Of a DNA stretch of 23,249 bases, positions 15,264 to 23,205 are shown piece by piece. Made by a program: the position numbers and the translations under genes. How positions within the stretch are numbered: position 1 is the first letter of the stretch; each line of letters opens with the position of its first letter. Source of the DNA: Bacilli bacterium (lineage in GTDB: Bacteria > Bacillota_I > Bacilli_A > ML615J-28 > CAG-698); assembly GCA_016296945.1 (NCBI GenBank), contig JAEDHQ010000024.1, forward strand, positions 1 to 23,249, in the 5' to 3' direction. Under the pieces are notes generated by a model. It searched no databases. It was not told where the DNA came from and saw only the letters and a list, made by a program, of their open reading frames with translations.

Positions 15264-15308
15264 AATTCCCCCAAAATAACAATAATATCTTATTCTACCT
15301 ATTAATAT

Positions 15309-15337
15309 ATTATACAACATTTTGTCATTAAAATCAA
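15309..15337 (-). promoter_or_regulatory. Sigma-A-type promoter of the yggS operon
   Basis: On the minus strand a -35 TTGATT (15337-15332) is separated by exactly 17 bp from a perfect -10 TATAAT (15314-15309), about 46 nt before the yggS ATG. The -35 overlaps the T tract of the ung terminator, so the two units are packed back to back. Confidence 0.75.
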
Positions 15338-15383
15338 TAAAAAAAGAAAAAAGGATTTTTTTATATTTTTTCCTTTTTTCTTT
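15336..15383 (-). terminator. Terminator downstream of ung
   Basis: A perfect 13-bp AT-rich stem (15343-15355 with 15371-15383, core GAAAAAAGGA/TCCTTTTTTC) has a 15-nt loop. On the minus strand it is followed by TTTTTATTG. It lies 18 nt past the ung stop. Confidence 0.75.
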
Positions 15384-15400
15384 GTTTTATGTTAATAATA

Positions 15401-16078
15401 TTACCATTTAATAACTTCTTTATTATTTTTCAATAAAATTTCATTAACTTTGGAAAATGGTTTAGATCCAAAAAATCCTCGATAAGCAGCTAGTGGACTA
15501 GGATGAGGTGAAGTAATTATATAATGATTAGGGTTTGTGATTAAAGATTTCTTAGCAATTGCATTGTCTCCCCATAAAACAAAAATAATTGCATCATTTT
15601 TTTGGTTTAACTTGCTAATTATTTGATTAGTAAATTCAATCCATCCACATTTTTTATGTGAATTGGGTTGATTTTCTCTAACTGTTAAAACTGTGTTTAA
15701 AAGTAAAACTCCTTGTTGAGCCCAACTAGTTAAGTCACCAGTTACTTTTTTTATTCCTAAGTCAATTTCTAATTCTTTAAAAATATTACGTAGTGATGCA
15801 GGATACTTATTTAAAACTGTGGAAAAAGCTAAACCATGAGCTTCTTGTGGATTATGATAAGGATCTTGGCCAATAATAACAACTTTCGTATTTTGAAAAC
15901 TTGTTAACTCCAAGGCTTTAAAAATATTTTGATATTCAGGATAAACTTTATAATTTTGATATTCAAAATTAACAAAGTTTTCCAAATTAATAAAATATTC
16001 CCTGTCAAATTCATCCTTCAAGATTTCTTTCCAATCATTCATAATCAAATTCTTTAACTTTTTATTCATCAAACTCAT
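15401..16078 (-). CDS. ung: Uracil-DNA glycosylase, family 1
   Basis: This 225-residue enzyme removes uracil from DNA to start base-excision repair. All family-1 motifs are present: the catalytic water-activating loop GQDPYHNP (Asp72), the uracil-binding LLLNTVLTVRENQPNSH, VLWGDNA, and the minor-groove loop HPSPLAAYRGFFG with catalytic His192. The usual HPSPLS has Ala in place of Ser, a common variant. AGAGG precedes the chosen ATG at 16078; Met4 or Met13 are possible alternative starts. The 48-nt gap from the ATPase gene contains no clear terminator, so ung may be read partly from the upstream LRR/VWA/AAA operon. Confidence 0.97.
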   Translation of the reverse strand: MSLMNKKLKNLIMNDWKEILKDEFDREYFINLENFVNFEYQNYKVYPEYQNIFKALELTSFQNTKVVIIGQDPYHNPQEAHGLAFSTVLNKYPASLRNIFKELEIDLGIKKVTGDLTSWAQQGVLLLNTVLTVRENQPNSHKKCGWIEFTNQIISKLNQKNDAIIFVLWGDNAIAKKSLITNPNHYIITSPHPSPLAAYRGFFGSKPFSKVNEILLKNNKEVIKW

Positions 16079-16126
16079 CCTAAACCTCTACATATATATT
16101 ATCATTAAAATTGGTTTTTTTATAAA

Positions 16127-17524
16127 TTAATATTTTTTTACTTTTAAAGCATCAATTTCCGCTAAAATTTCTTTATTTTTTGAATTATTTACTAATAAAG
16201 AATTATATTCAAAAAACTTCAAAACTTTATTTCGAGAAATAAACATAATAATATTTACATTATTTAAAATATTAACTAAATACAAATATAATTCTTGTGA
16301 TTTACCAAAAGCATCTTCTAAATATATTAAAGAATTTTCAATATATTTAATAATATCACTTTTTAGAATTTCAATCTTTTCTTCAATATGTGAAAGATCT
16401 TGATTTTCTTTGATTATTTGCAATATTCGTATAATCTTTTTTGGTTTATCAATTTTATTTTCTTTTAAGTCTTTTTCTAATGTTATTATTTGGTCTGCCA
16501 AAGAATCTTGTTCTAACTTTTTATATTCACTTACTGCATCTACTTCAAGATTATATTCTTCTATTTTTTGATTGATATAATCAAGTAATAATTGAATGAC
16601 AGCTAACTTTTCATCGAACTTAGCATTATTAATTCTATTAATCCATTTTTCATAATCTCCATTAAGGATTTTTTCAATATCATATTTTTCTTTAAATTTC
16701 ATAAATAAATTATAATAATTTGTAAATTCTAAACTAATTTTCGGATGTTGAAGGTATTGACTAATCAATGATTGCTCGATTGGAAAACCTAGTTTCTGAT
16801 AACTAGTTATTGCTGTCGATAAATCCTCCCAACCTCGTGGTGTCACAAAATTCATTCCATCAATTGTTTTTTCAAAAACTAATAAGTTATTTGGTTTTAA
16901 TTGTAAATAGTATAATACTGCTTCATTAACATTATTATTAATAGCATACTTACTAAAACTTTCAAAATTCGTATCCACTTCAATGCGTTTAACACGATCT
17001 AATGTTACTACATCAAAATCTTTTACTGATTTATTATATTCTTTTGGATTACCTGCAGAAATCAAGACCCAGCCTTTAGGAATATAATGCGGACCAAACT
17101 TCTTATTTTGAAGTAAATCAAGCATTGCAGGGGCTAATGTTTCAGAAACACAGTTGATTTCATCAATAAATAAAATACCTTCTTTTTGATTTGAACTTTC
17201 TATTTTATCATATACAGCTGCAATTATTTCGCTCATTGTATATTCAGATACCGCATATTCTTTTCCTTGATAATTCTTATTAACTATATAAGGAAGACCA
17301 ATAGCACTTTGTCTTGTATGATGAGTAATTGTATATGATAAAAAGCCAATCCCAAGTTCGGAAGCGATTTGACTCATAATAGCAGTTTTACCAATTCCTG
17401 GAGCACCATATAGCAACAATGGCCTTTGATGAACAACAGGGATTATATAATTACCTGTTTCATCTTTTTGTAAATACATCTCTATAGTTCTTTTTATTTC
17501 AACTTTTGCTTCACTAATTAACAT
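16127..17524 (-). CDS. MoxR-like AAA+ ATPase of an LRR-VWA-ATPase operon
   Basis: This 465-residue protein has an N-terminal AAA+ module and a long C-terminal helical region. Visible motifs are Walker A GAPGIGKT (40-47), Walker B ILFIDE (117-122), sensor-1 Asn159 in ISAGNPKEY, and Arg177/Arg180 in TLDRVKRI as arginine-finger candidates. The pattern RPLLLYGAPGIGKTAI with a downstream TPRGWEDLS (sensor-2 region) fits the MoxR/RavA-like clade, whose members act as ring ATPases with VWA-domain partners. Residues about 300-465 are charged and coiled-coil-like. The ATG at 17524 is preferred because GGAGG lies upstream, inside the VWA 3' end; the upstream gene stops one base earlier. It is the last gene of the three. 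Confidence 0.88.
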   Translation of the reverse strand: MLISEAKVEIKRTIEMYLQKDETGNYIIPVVHQRPLLLYGAPGIGKTAIMSQIASELGIGFLSYTITHHTRQSAIGLPYIVNKNYQGKEYAVSEYTMSEIIAAVYDKIESSNQKEGILFIDEINCVSETLAPAMLDLLQNKKFGPHYIPKGWVLISAGNPKEYNKSVKDFDVVTLDRVKRIEVDTNFESFSKYAINNNVNEAVLYYLQLKPNNLLVFEKTIDGMNFVTPRGWEDLSTAITSYQKLGFPIEQSLISQYLQHPKISLEFTNYYNLFMKFKEKYDIEKILNGDYEKWINRINNAKFDEKLAVIQLLLDYINQKIEEYNLEVDAVSEYKKLEQDSLADQIITLEKDLKENKIDKPKKIIRILQIIKENQDLSHIEEKIEILKSDIIKYIENSLIYLEDAFGKSQELYLYLVNILNNVNIIMFISRNKVLKFFEYNSLLVNNSKNKEILAEIDALKVKKY

Positions 17525-17525
17525 A

Positions 17526-18950
17526 TTATTCCTCCATGATATCATTCTTTGTTAAGATAAGTTTCATTGCCCAACTAGGGACATTAATATCTTCAGTAAT
17601 ATACTCATCATCAATACAAAATACAAAAACAGTTTCAAAATCTAACGCTTTTTTAGGATATTCACCATATCCATCGGTAAAATAAATTACTCCCTTTAGA
17701 TTTTTAAATAGCATTTTTTGTTTCATATCGTTAACATATTCTAAAGCAGGTCGAAAATCTGTACCACTTCCACCAATAACTTCAAAATTATTAATATATT
17801 CCTTAAAATCTTCACTTGATGTTATTATCTTATAATCTTTAACTTCAAGGTCAGCTTGAATTATATGCAATCTAATTGCAAAATTATTATTACTATTAAA
17901 AACTTGGCTAATAATAGACCATGTTTCGTTAACAAACTTCTCCACTAATTTACCATAAGTTGAGGCAGATGTATCAAGTATTAAAACGAGATCTTCAATT
18001 GTATATTCTTCTTTTACCTCATTATACTCAATTAAAGGAATATTTTTATACAGTTTTAAACCTAAAGTATAATAAATTGGATCGAATGAATCAACATCAA
18101 CAGTAACACTTTCTTTTAATTCCATAAACCTTCTTAGAAATTTCTTATAATCATATTTTGTAGTTGTTTGCAGTTTTAATTGTTTATGTAGTTCTTGATA
18201 ATGAACTCCTTTTATCTTCTCTTGAAGTTCAATTCCTGTTTGCATATATTGAATGATCTTTTTATTATACTCTTCATTCTTGATTTCTTCTTGATCTTCA
18301 TTCTTGATTTCTTCTTGATCTTCATTATTATATTTCCAATTATAATGTTCATCTACTACAAATAAAGACTGATATAAGCTCAATTGCTCATTAGTATATT
18401 CTAACAAATGTTCATAAACATTTTTTACAATGAAATTACTATTATTATATTTTTGTTTTAAACTTTTCTTAAACTTTAAATAGATGTTATTCTTATCTCC
18501 ATCAAGACTAGTTAATTTATTACTAAATATCGGGTTGTTTAAATCATCAATAATATATTCTGTAGTTATATCACAAGCTAAATCCCAAACACTTGGTAAT
18601 ATATTAGATACCAATGATTTATGATGAAAGAATACACAATGCAATAAACTATGCATTATCATTCTTGTAAGATTAAACCTTCGATTATTTGTTTTCTCAT
18701 TTAATTCTTGAAAACTATCAATTAAATAATTTGGATTAAAAAATATAGTATTTCCATCCGTACCTATTGTTTTCAAAGAATCATCTTCTATCAAACTAAA
18801 GTTAAAAGATGAAAGCGCTAAATCTAAAAACTTAAAATTCATTAATAAATCTTTAATCGATTCATCAATAATTTTAAAAGAAACAATTTTTAATAAAGAT
18901 TCATTACTGGATGATATTTCATTATTTGCTTTTATTTCTTTTAGATTCAT
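17526..18950 (-). CDS. DUF2201-like VWA-domain protein with degenerate metallopeptidase-like N-terminus
   Basis: This 474-residue protein has two recognisable modules. The N-terminal part (about 25-200) resembles the DUF2201 zincin-like domain. Where an HExxH helix is expected, residues 100-104 read HSLLH, with further His at 109-110 and WDLACDITTEY downstream. The metal-binding His pair is kept but the catalytic Glu is replaced by Ser. The C-terminal part (about 318-470) is a von Willebrand A fold with a complete MIDAS: DTSAS (Asp326, Ser328, Ser330), Thr397 in GGSGTDF, and Asp426 in YFTDGYG. The middle is acidic and carries a short repeat. The ATG at 18950 with AAGGTGGTG upstream is preferred; in-frame GTGs at 18959 and 18962 fall in that site. 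It is the partner of the AAA+ protein encoded 1 nt downstream. Confidence 0.85.
   Translation of the reverse strand: MNLKEIKANNEISSSNESLLKIVSFKIIDESIKDLLMNFKFLDLALSSFNFSLIEDDSLKTIGTDGNTIFFNPNYLIDSFQELNEKTNNRRFNLTRMIMHSLLHCVFFHHKSLVSNILPSVWDLACDITTEYIIDDLNNPIFSNKLTSLDGDKNNIYLKFKKSLKQKYNNSNFIVKNVYEHLLEYTNEQLSLYQSLFVVDEHYNWKYNNEDQEEIKNEDQEEIKNEEYNKKIIQYMQTGIELQEKIKGVHYQELHKQLKLQTTTKYDYKKFLRRFMELKESVTVDVDSFDPIYYTLGLKLYKNIPLIEYNEVKEEYTIEDLVLILDTSASTYGKLVEKFVNETWSIISQVFNSNNNFAIRLHIIQADLEVKDYKIITSSEDFKEYINNFEVIGGSGTDFRPALEYVNDMKQKMLFKNLKGVIYFTDGYGEYPKKALDFETVFVFCIDDEYITEDINVPSWAMKLILTKNDIMEE
18272..18326 (-). repeat. In-frame 24-bp tandem repeat in the VWA gene
   Basis: A 24-nt unit is present twice exactly (18272-18295 and 18296-18319) and begins a third time. 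It encodes the acidic octapeptide register IKNEDQEE in the linker between the two domains. As 24 is a multiple of three, gain or loss of units keeps the frame. Confidence 0.85.
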
Positions 18951-18963
18951 GCTTTTCACCACC

Positions 18964-21771
18964 TTACTTACGATTTATTTTATAATTCCACTTTACAACA
19001 CACGAACTTAATAAATTATCTAAGCCATAATAACTGTAACCATAGTTTTTATAATCATCTTCGCTTATTTCAAGACAAATTATTAAGTTTTTACAACCTA
19101 TAAAAACATTGTTTTCAATTGATACAACACTACGAGGAATAAAAACAACTCTTAGTGAAAAACAATTTTCAAAAGCACATAAACCTATACTTTCCATACC
19201 ATAAGGCACTAAAAATCTTTCCAATGATGAACATTCTTTAAACACTCGTAAGCCTATTGTTTTTATTGAACTAGATAAAATTATTTCTTTCAAATTTATG
19301 CACTTATCGAAGGCAAAACTTCCTATCTTTCTAACACTATTAGGTATAACTATTCGTTCTAATGAAGAACACATCCTGAATGTAAATGCCATAATTGAAC
19401 GTAGTTGTCTAGAAAGACTTACTGATTGTAAACTAACACATGCCAAAAAACAATTACCGCCAACCATCTTCACACTATTAGGTATAACTATGCTTGTAAG
19501 CAATCGACAATTCGCAAAACAATATTCTCCAATTGATTCTAACTTTTCTGGTAATGTAATAGTTTTCAAACTAACACAACTATAAAAAGAATAATTCTCA
19601 ATTTGCGTAACATTTTGATGAATGATTATGTTTTCTAATTCTCGACAATTCATAAACATATTTGCCTTTATTATCGAAACCTTCGATGGAACAATAAATT
19701 CTTTAATCTTTGTTCCTGAAAAAGCAGAATTTCCAATATTTGTAATTGTCTCTGGGAGGATAACTTCTTTGAGATTATAACAATCCATAAAGGCCTTAAA
19801 ACCAATTTCTTTTACTCCGTCTTTAATTACTACTTTTTCTAATGAATTAATAAAAGCAAAAGTATAGTCATTAATTTTATGAACATTTTCAATAACTATT
19901 TCCTTCAACATAATTAATTCATTATCATAATAATAGAAATCTCCATTATTTATTAATGGATTAGAATAAAGATTCGAAAATTCTACATTCAGATAATCTT
20001 TTATCTTCCCATAAAAATTGACTCTATTAATATATGTATCTTTAAAGACATCTTCTTCTATGAAGACCAAAGAATTAGGCAAATTAACTTCATTAATTAA
20101 TTGATTATTTTTAATGATGTAATCAGAACTCAATTTATCCATTTCGATTGCAATACTACTATCATTTTGATAAGCTAAAAACTTTGGAATCATCATAATA
20201 TGATTATTTATCGCACAATACTCGATAACATCATCTAAATTGTGAATAATTAATTGATGTGTACAAAGGATATCGATATAATCATATTCATAATTTGCTA
20301 GTAAATATTTAATAATTCCATTACCATTTATAAAGAAAACTTTTTTTAAATAATTAGTATAAACGTTAAAATAATAATTACTTACTGTTCCTTCCTTTAA
20401 ACGATCAAGAGCAAAAAGGACCTTATCAATAGTTTGTGTATTATTAAAAAAGCCTTCATCTAAGCGATTAAAATCATAATCCTCTGGGACCATTCGATAC
20501 ACTTCAACGATTGTGTTGACATTAGGTAAAGTACTAATTTTATCTAAATAATCAACCACAACTCCTTTTATCTTTTCACCCTTATATATTGCATAAACAA
20601 TATCACCAACTTCAGCTTTATAATAACAATTATAGCGATAAGCCCTGCGATCTAAAAATGTCACCTTAACACTGATTCCTTGCTCAATTCTTTCTAAAAT
20701 ACGGATCATTTTTGTTGGTTGAGATTCATCATGTTCTTCATCTTCATATGTTTTTACAATACATTTCGTAGGAATCGTAAATTTACCGCGGATATTTTTT
20801 GATATTTTCATATAACTTAATGAAGTGCATCCTTTAAATACCAACTCATTAATGTCTTTCATATCTTCTGGTAAGATTAAAGTTTTGAGGTGACGACGCC
20901 CCCATTCTGTTCCTCGCATAATTATTGTTTTATTAGATAATACAATTAATTCTTTTAAGCATCCATTAGAAAAACTATCCATTTCTAAACAATGCAATTG
21001 TTCTGGAATAACAATTTTACTTAATAATTGGCAATTATCAAAAGCATATTTACCTAAAAATAATAATTTTTTTGGTAAAGTTATATTTGATAAATTAATA
21101 CAATTCTTAAAAGCATATTCACCAATATATTGCAATGAATCTGGCAAAATAATAGACTTAAGGTTTATACAATCTTCAAAGCAACAACGACAAATACCTT
21201 TAAGTTGGTATTGATATAAATTTGTTAAATCAAGTTCTTCTATCGATTTATCATTTATTTTTGCTAAAAAAACTTCATTATTTTTATTTAATACATATTG
21301 AAATTGTTCATCAACATAATATTTATTAAAGCCCCAAATGACTGGGTTCTTAGAACTATTCCAAAAAGGTGACCATGAATTAGGTTTATTAGGATGATCT
21401 GTTATTATTGTCAATTTATCACAACCTAAAAAAGCATAATTATTTATTATAATTAATGATTTCGGTAAATAAATCAATTTAAAATTAAGGGCTTTTGAAA
21501 ATGCTTCATTACCAATTGAAGTAACAGCTTCGTGTAAATAGACATTTTCAATATCACGATTCAAAGAAAAAGCAAAATCACCGATTTCTTTTACTTCTTT
21601 TGGAATTACAACATCTTTTTTAGTTCCTATATATCTTTTTAATGTATGGCCGTTAATAACAAAATCATCAGGGTTGTAAATATTAACAATATTCTTGCAA
21701 TGAGGACAAATGTATGATGAGTCAATATTAATACTTGTTAATTCTTTGCAAAATGGACATTGGTACAACAT
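18964..21771 (-). CDS. Large cytosolic zinc-ribbon / BspA-like leucine-rich-repeat protein
   Basis: This 935-residue protein has no signal peptide, membrane segment or cell-wall anchor. It starts with a zinc ribbon (CPFC at 5-8, CPHC at 22-25). LRR_5/BspA-like repeats follow at about 50-335, with pattern L..I.lP..l..Ig..aF..C. Residues about 366-410 look like a small beta-barrel (KVTF....YRYNCYYKAEVGDIVYA....KIKGVVVDYL). A helical, ankyrin-like stretch follows (about 445-545), and a second LRR block (about 555-910) includes the phrase FYGKIKDY...FSNLYSNPL common in gut BspA-like proteins. LRRs normally bind protein ligands. Being first in an operon with VWA and AAA+ genes, it may serve as their sensor or substrate adaptor. 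AAGGAGG precedes the ATG. Confidence 0.88.
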   Translation of the reverse strand: MLYQCPFCKELTSINIDSSYICPHCKNIVNIYNPDDFVINGHTLKRYIGTKKDVVIPKEVKEIGDFAFSLNRDIENVYLHEAVTSIGNEAFSKALNFKLIYLPKSLIIINNYAFLGCDKLTIITDHPNKPNSWSPFWNSSKNPVIWGFNKYYVDEQFQYVLNKNNEVFLAKINDKSIEELDLTNLYQYQLKGICRCCFEDCINLKSIILPDSLQYIGEYAFKNCINLSNITLPKKLLFLGKYAFDNCQLLSKIVIPEQLHCLEMDSFSNGCLKELIVLSNKTIIMRGTEWGRRHLKTLILPEDMKDINELVFKGCTSLSYMKISKNIRGKFTIPTKCIVKTYEDEEHDESQPTKMIRILERIEQGISVKVTFLDRRAYRYNCYYKAEVGDIVYAIYKGEKIKGVVVDYLDKISTLPNVNTIVEVYRMVPEDYDFNRLDEGFFNNTQTIDKVLFALDRLKEGTVSNYYFNVYTNYLKKVFFINGNGIIKYLLANYEYDYIDILCTHQLIIHNLDDVIEYCAINNHIMMIPKFLAYQNDSSIAIEMDKLSSDYIIKNNQLINEVNLPNSLVFIEEDVFKDTYINRVNFYGKIKDYLNVEFSNLYSNPLINNGDFYYYDNELIMLKEIVIENVHKINDYTFAFINSLEKVVIKDGVKEIGFKAFMDCYNLKEVILPETITNIGNSAFSGTKIKEFIVPSKVSIIKANMFMNCRELENIIIHQNVTQIENYSFYSCVSLKTITLPEKLESIGEYCFANCRLLTSIVIPNSVKMVGGNCFLACVSLQSVSLSRQLRSIMAFTFRMCSSLERIVIPNSVRKIGSFAFDKCINLKEIILSSSIKTIGLRVFKECSSLERFLVPYGMESIGLCAFENCFSLRVVFIPRSVVSIENNVFIGCKNLIICLEISEDDYKNYGYSYYGLDNLLSSCVVKWNYKINRK
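19334..19491 (-). repeat. 20-nt direct repeat inside the LRR gene
   Basis: The 20-mer beginning ACACTATTAGG and ending ATAACTAT occurs exactly at 19334-19353 and 19472-19491 (plus-strand reading). Both copies encode the IVIPNSV core of neighbouring LRR_5 repeats spaced two repeat units (138 bp) apart. Nucleotide identity suggests recent duplication or gene conversion between repeats. Confidence 0.7.
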
Positions 21772-21910
21772 ACTATTCCTCCTTAACTTAAATATTTTAT
21801 TTAATAGTTTTCAATTTTATTATTTTACTAGATTCTTTTTTAATTCTATCGCCTAGTTAAAAAATATTTTCAATGAAAAATCTTATAACTTCACACCTTA
21901 TAATCATATA

Positions 21911-21940
21911 ATTATATCACACAATGATATATTTTTTCAA
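21911..21940 (-). promoter_or_regulatory. Extended -10 promoter of the LRR-VWA-ATPase operon
   Basis: On the minus strand a -35 TTGAAA (21940-21935) is 18 bp from a perfect -10 TATAAT (21916-21911), which is preceded by TGA as an extended -10 element. The start would be near 21904, leaving a leader of about 130 nt before the LRR gene. Confidence 0.65.
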
Positions 21941-21942
21941 AT

Positions 21943-22000
21943 GAAAATTAAAAATAGTTAGTAAACTTATTCAATCACATATTGAATATTTACTAACTAT
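21943..22000 (-). terminator. Branched terminator after the GNAT-like gene
   Basis: A perfect 12-bp outer stem (21954-21965 with 21989-22000, ATAGTTAGTAAA/TTTACTAACTAT) encloses a perfect 8-bp inner hairpin TATTCAAT/ATTGAATA (21968-21975 with 21981-21988). On the minus strand it is followed by TTTTAATTTTC. The T tract ends next to the -35 of the LRR operon promoter. Confidence 0.7.
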
Positions 22001-22034
22001 ATATTAATAATCTTAAAAATATATTAAACTATTT

Positions 22035-23153
22035 TTATTTGATTTTCATTTTATATGAACAACGTATCTTAACTAATTCTTTATTAAACTCATCAGAATT
22101 AACAAAATTATCATTATATTGCATATCATCACCAGTACAAATATAGATTACATTATTCTCTTTCGCTTTTTCTATAATAGCATTTATAATTACTAACTCT
22201 AAATTAATATTTTGATATTTTTGATTAACGATTAAACTATGCAAATAAACATAATCATTTTTATTTAAATATTTATTAATTCGTAATTTACTGATTACAT
22301 TACTGTGACCAGAAGACTTTTTAAAGGCTTTACTCAATGAAGGAACAGCATAACAGAAAGCAACTATTTCATCATTGGCATCAACTACTATATATGTATA
22401 TTGCATATTCAATAGACATTTAAAGTTTTCTGCTTGGGTTTTAATTTGTTTCTCTGTTAATTCATTGTACCCATATTTATACCCATTTTGCTTAGCACGG
22501 AGTTTTAATGATTCAATAGCAATCTGATAAATATTATCACTCTTATTGATCTCTTTAATTCTTAAATTATATTTTTTTAAAATAAAACTTGACATTTTAT
22601 CATAATGATTATTTGCTTCTTGTAAAACATTAAAACGATAATAATTCCACTCATAATCCTTAATAAAGCCTATTGATTGTAGATGTTCTTGATAATACTC
22701 ACTATTATAAGAATTATAATAATCGCCTAAATGGTTAAATCCTTGCACCAATAAACCACATTCATCTAAATTAGAGAAACCTAGAGGACCCACTATTTCA
22801 TTTAACTCATTTTTGATTGCTTCTTCTTTGACGGCTGCAAATAATGCTTTTGTTACTTCCAAATCATCAATTGTATCAAAACGAGAAAAACGAATTTGTT
22901 TAACTTTCTTTTCATTGTTATAACGATGGTTTATAATTGTACAAATCCTGCCTACAACTTTCTTATCGATATAAGCTAAAAATTGTTGTGACTCACAGTA
23001 TGTGAAAGCATCATTTTTATTTGGAGAGAAATAATTCATTTCATCATCATGATATTTAGGAACAAAATATTCATTATTACGATATAAAGAAATAGGGAAT
23101 TTGACAAACTTCTTCAAGTCTTTTTTGTTTGTTACTCTTTTAATAGTAACCAT
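22035..23153 (-). CDS. GNAT-fold family protein of about 370 residues (YghO-like), substrate unknown
   Basis: This soluble 372-residue protein belongs to a family annotated as GNAT acetyltransferases. Landmarks are FPISLYRNNEYFVPKYHDDE (20-39), FLAYIDKKVVGRICTIIN (58-75), RFSRFDTIDD, and the signature GPLGFSNLDECGLLVQGF (122-139) with YNSEYYQEHLQSIGFIKDYEW. A second GNAT-like half appears at about 210-370, with AFCYAVPSLSKA and YLHSLIVNQKYQNINLE. No substrate is known to me. The ATG at 23153 is preferred. AAGGAAG lies just upstream, and the earlier in-frame ATG at 23186 lies inside the promoter -10 region, upstream of any likely transcript start. The gene is monocistronic with its own terminator. 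Confidence 0.82.
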   Translation of the reverse strand: MVTIKRVTNKKDLKKFVKFPISLYRNNEYFVPKYHDDEMNYFSPNKNDAFTYCESQQFLAYIDKKVVGRICTIINHRYNNEKKVKQIRFSRFDTIDDLEVTKALFAAVKEEAIKNELNEIVGPLGFSNLDECGLLVQGFNHLGDYYNSYNSEYYQEHLQSIGFIKDYEWNYYRFNVLQEANNHYDKMSSFILKKYNLRIKEINKSDNIYQIAIESLKLRAKQNGYKYGYNELTEKQIKTQAENFKCLLNMQYTYIVVDANDEIVAFCYAVPSLSKAFKKSSGHSNVISKLRINKYLNKNDYVYLHSLIVNQKYQNINLELVIINAIIEKAKENNVIYICTGDDMQYNDNFVNSDEFNKELVKIRCSYKMKIK

Positions 23154-23176
23154 TCTAACACTTCCTTGTTTAAAAA

Positions 23177-23205
23177 ATTTTATCATTTTTTTATTTTAAT
23201 GTCAA
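23177..23205 (-). promoter_or_regulatory. Consensus sigma-A promoter of the GNAT-like gene
   Basis: On the minus strand a perfect -35 TTGACA (23205-23200) is separated by exactly 17 bp from a -10 TAAAAT (23182-23177), 24 nt before the chosen ATG. It settles the choice of start codon, because an upstream in-frame ATG overlaps the -10. Confidence 0.8.

Noticed and set aside
15264..15320. N-terminal extension of YggS
   Set aside because: It runs through the predicted -10 TATAAT and lacks a ribosome-binding site. YggS proteins normally begin close to the chosen Met.
18272..18326. CRISPR-like repeat
   Set aside because: The units are contiguous, without spacers, in frame and inside a protein-coding gene.
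19298..19585. 95-residue plus-strand open frame
   Set aside because: It is antisense to the LRR repeats, and its own repetitiveness mirrors the LRR codons.
18964..21771. Surface adhesin (BspA-type virulence factor) for the LRR protein
   Set aside because: There is no signal peptide, cell-wall anchor or transmembrane segment. The zinc-ribbon start and the operon partners point to the cytosol.
23154..23186. Upstream ATG adding 11 residues to the GNAT-like protein
   Set aside because: This ATG overlaps the -10 of a consensus TTGACA-17-TAAAAT promoter and would lie upstream of the transcript start. The downstream ATG has AAGGAAG.
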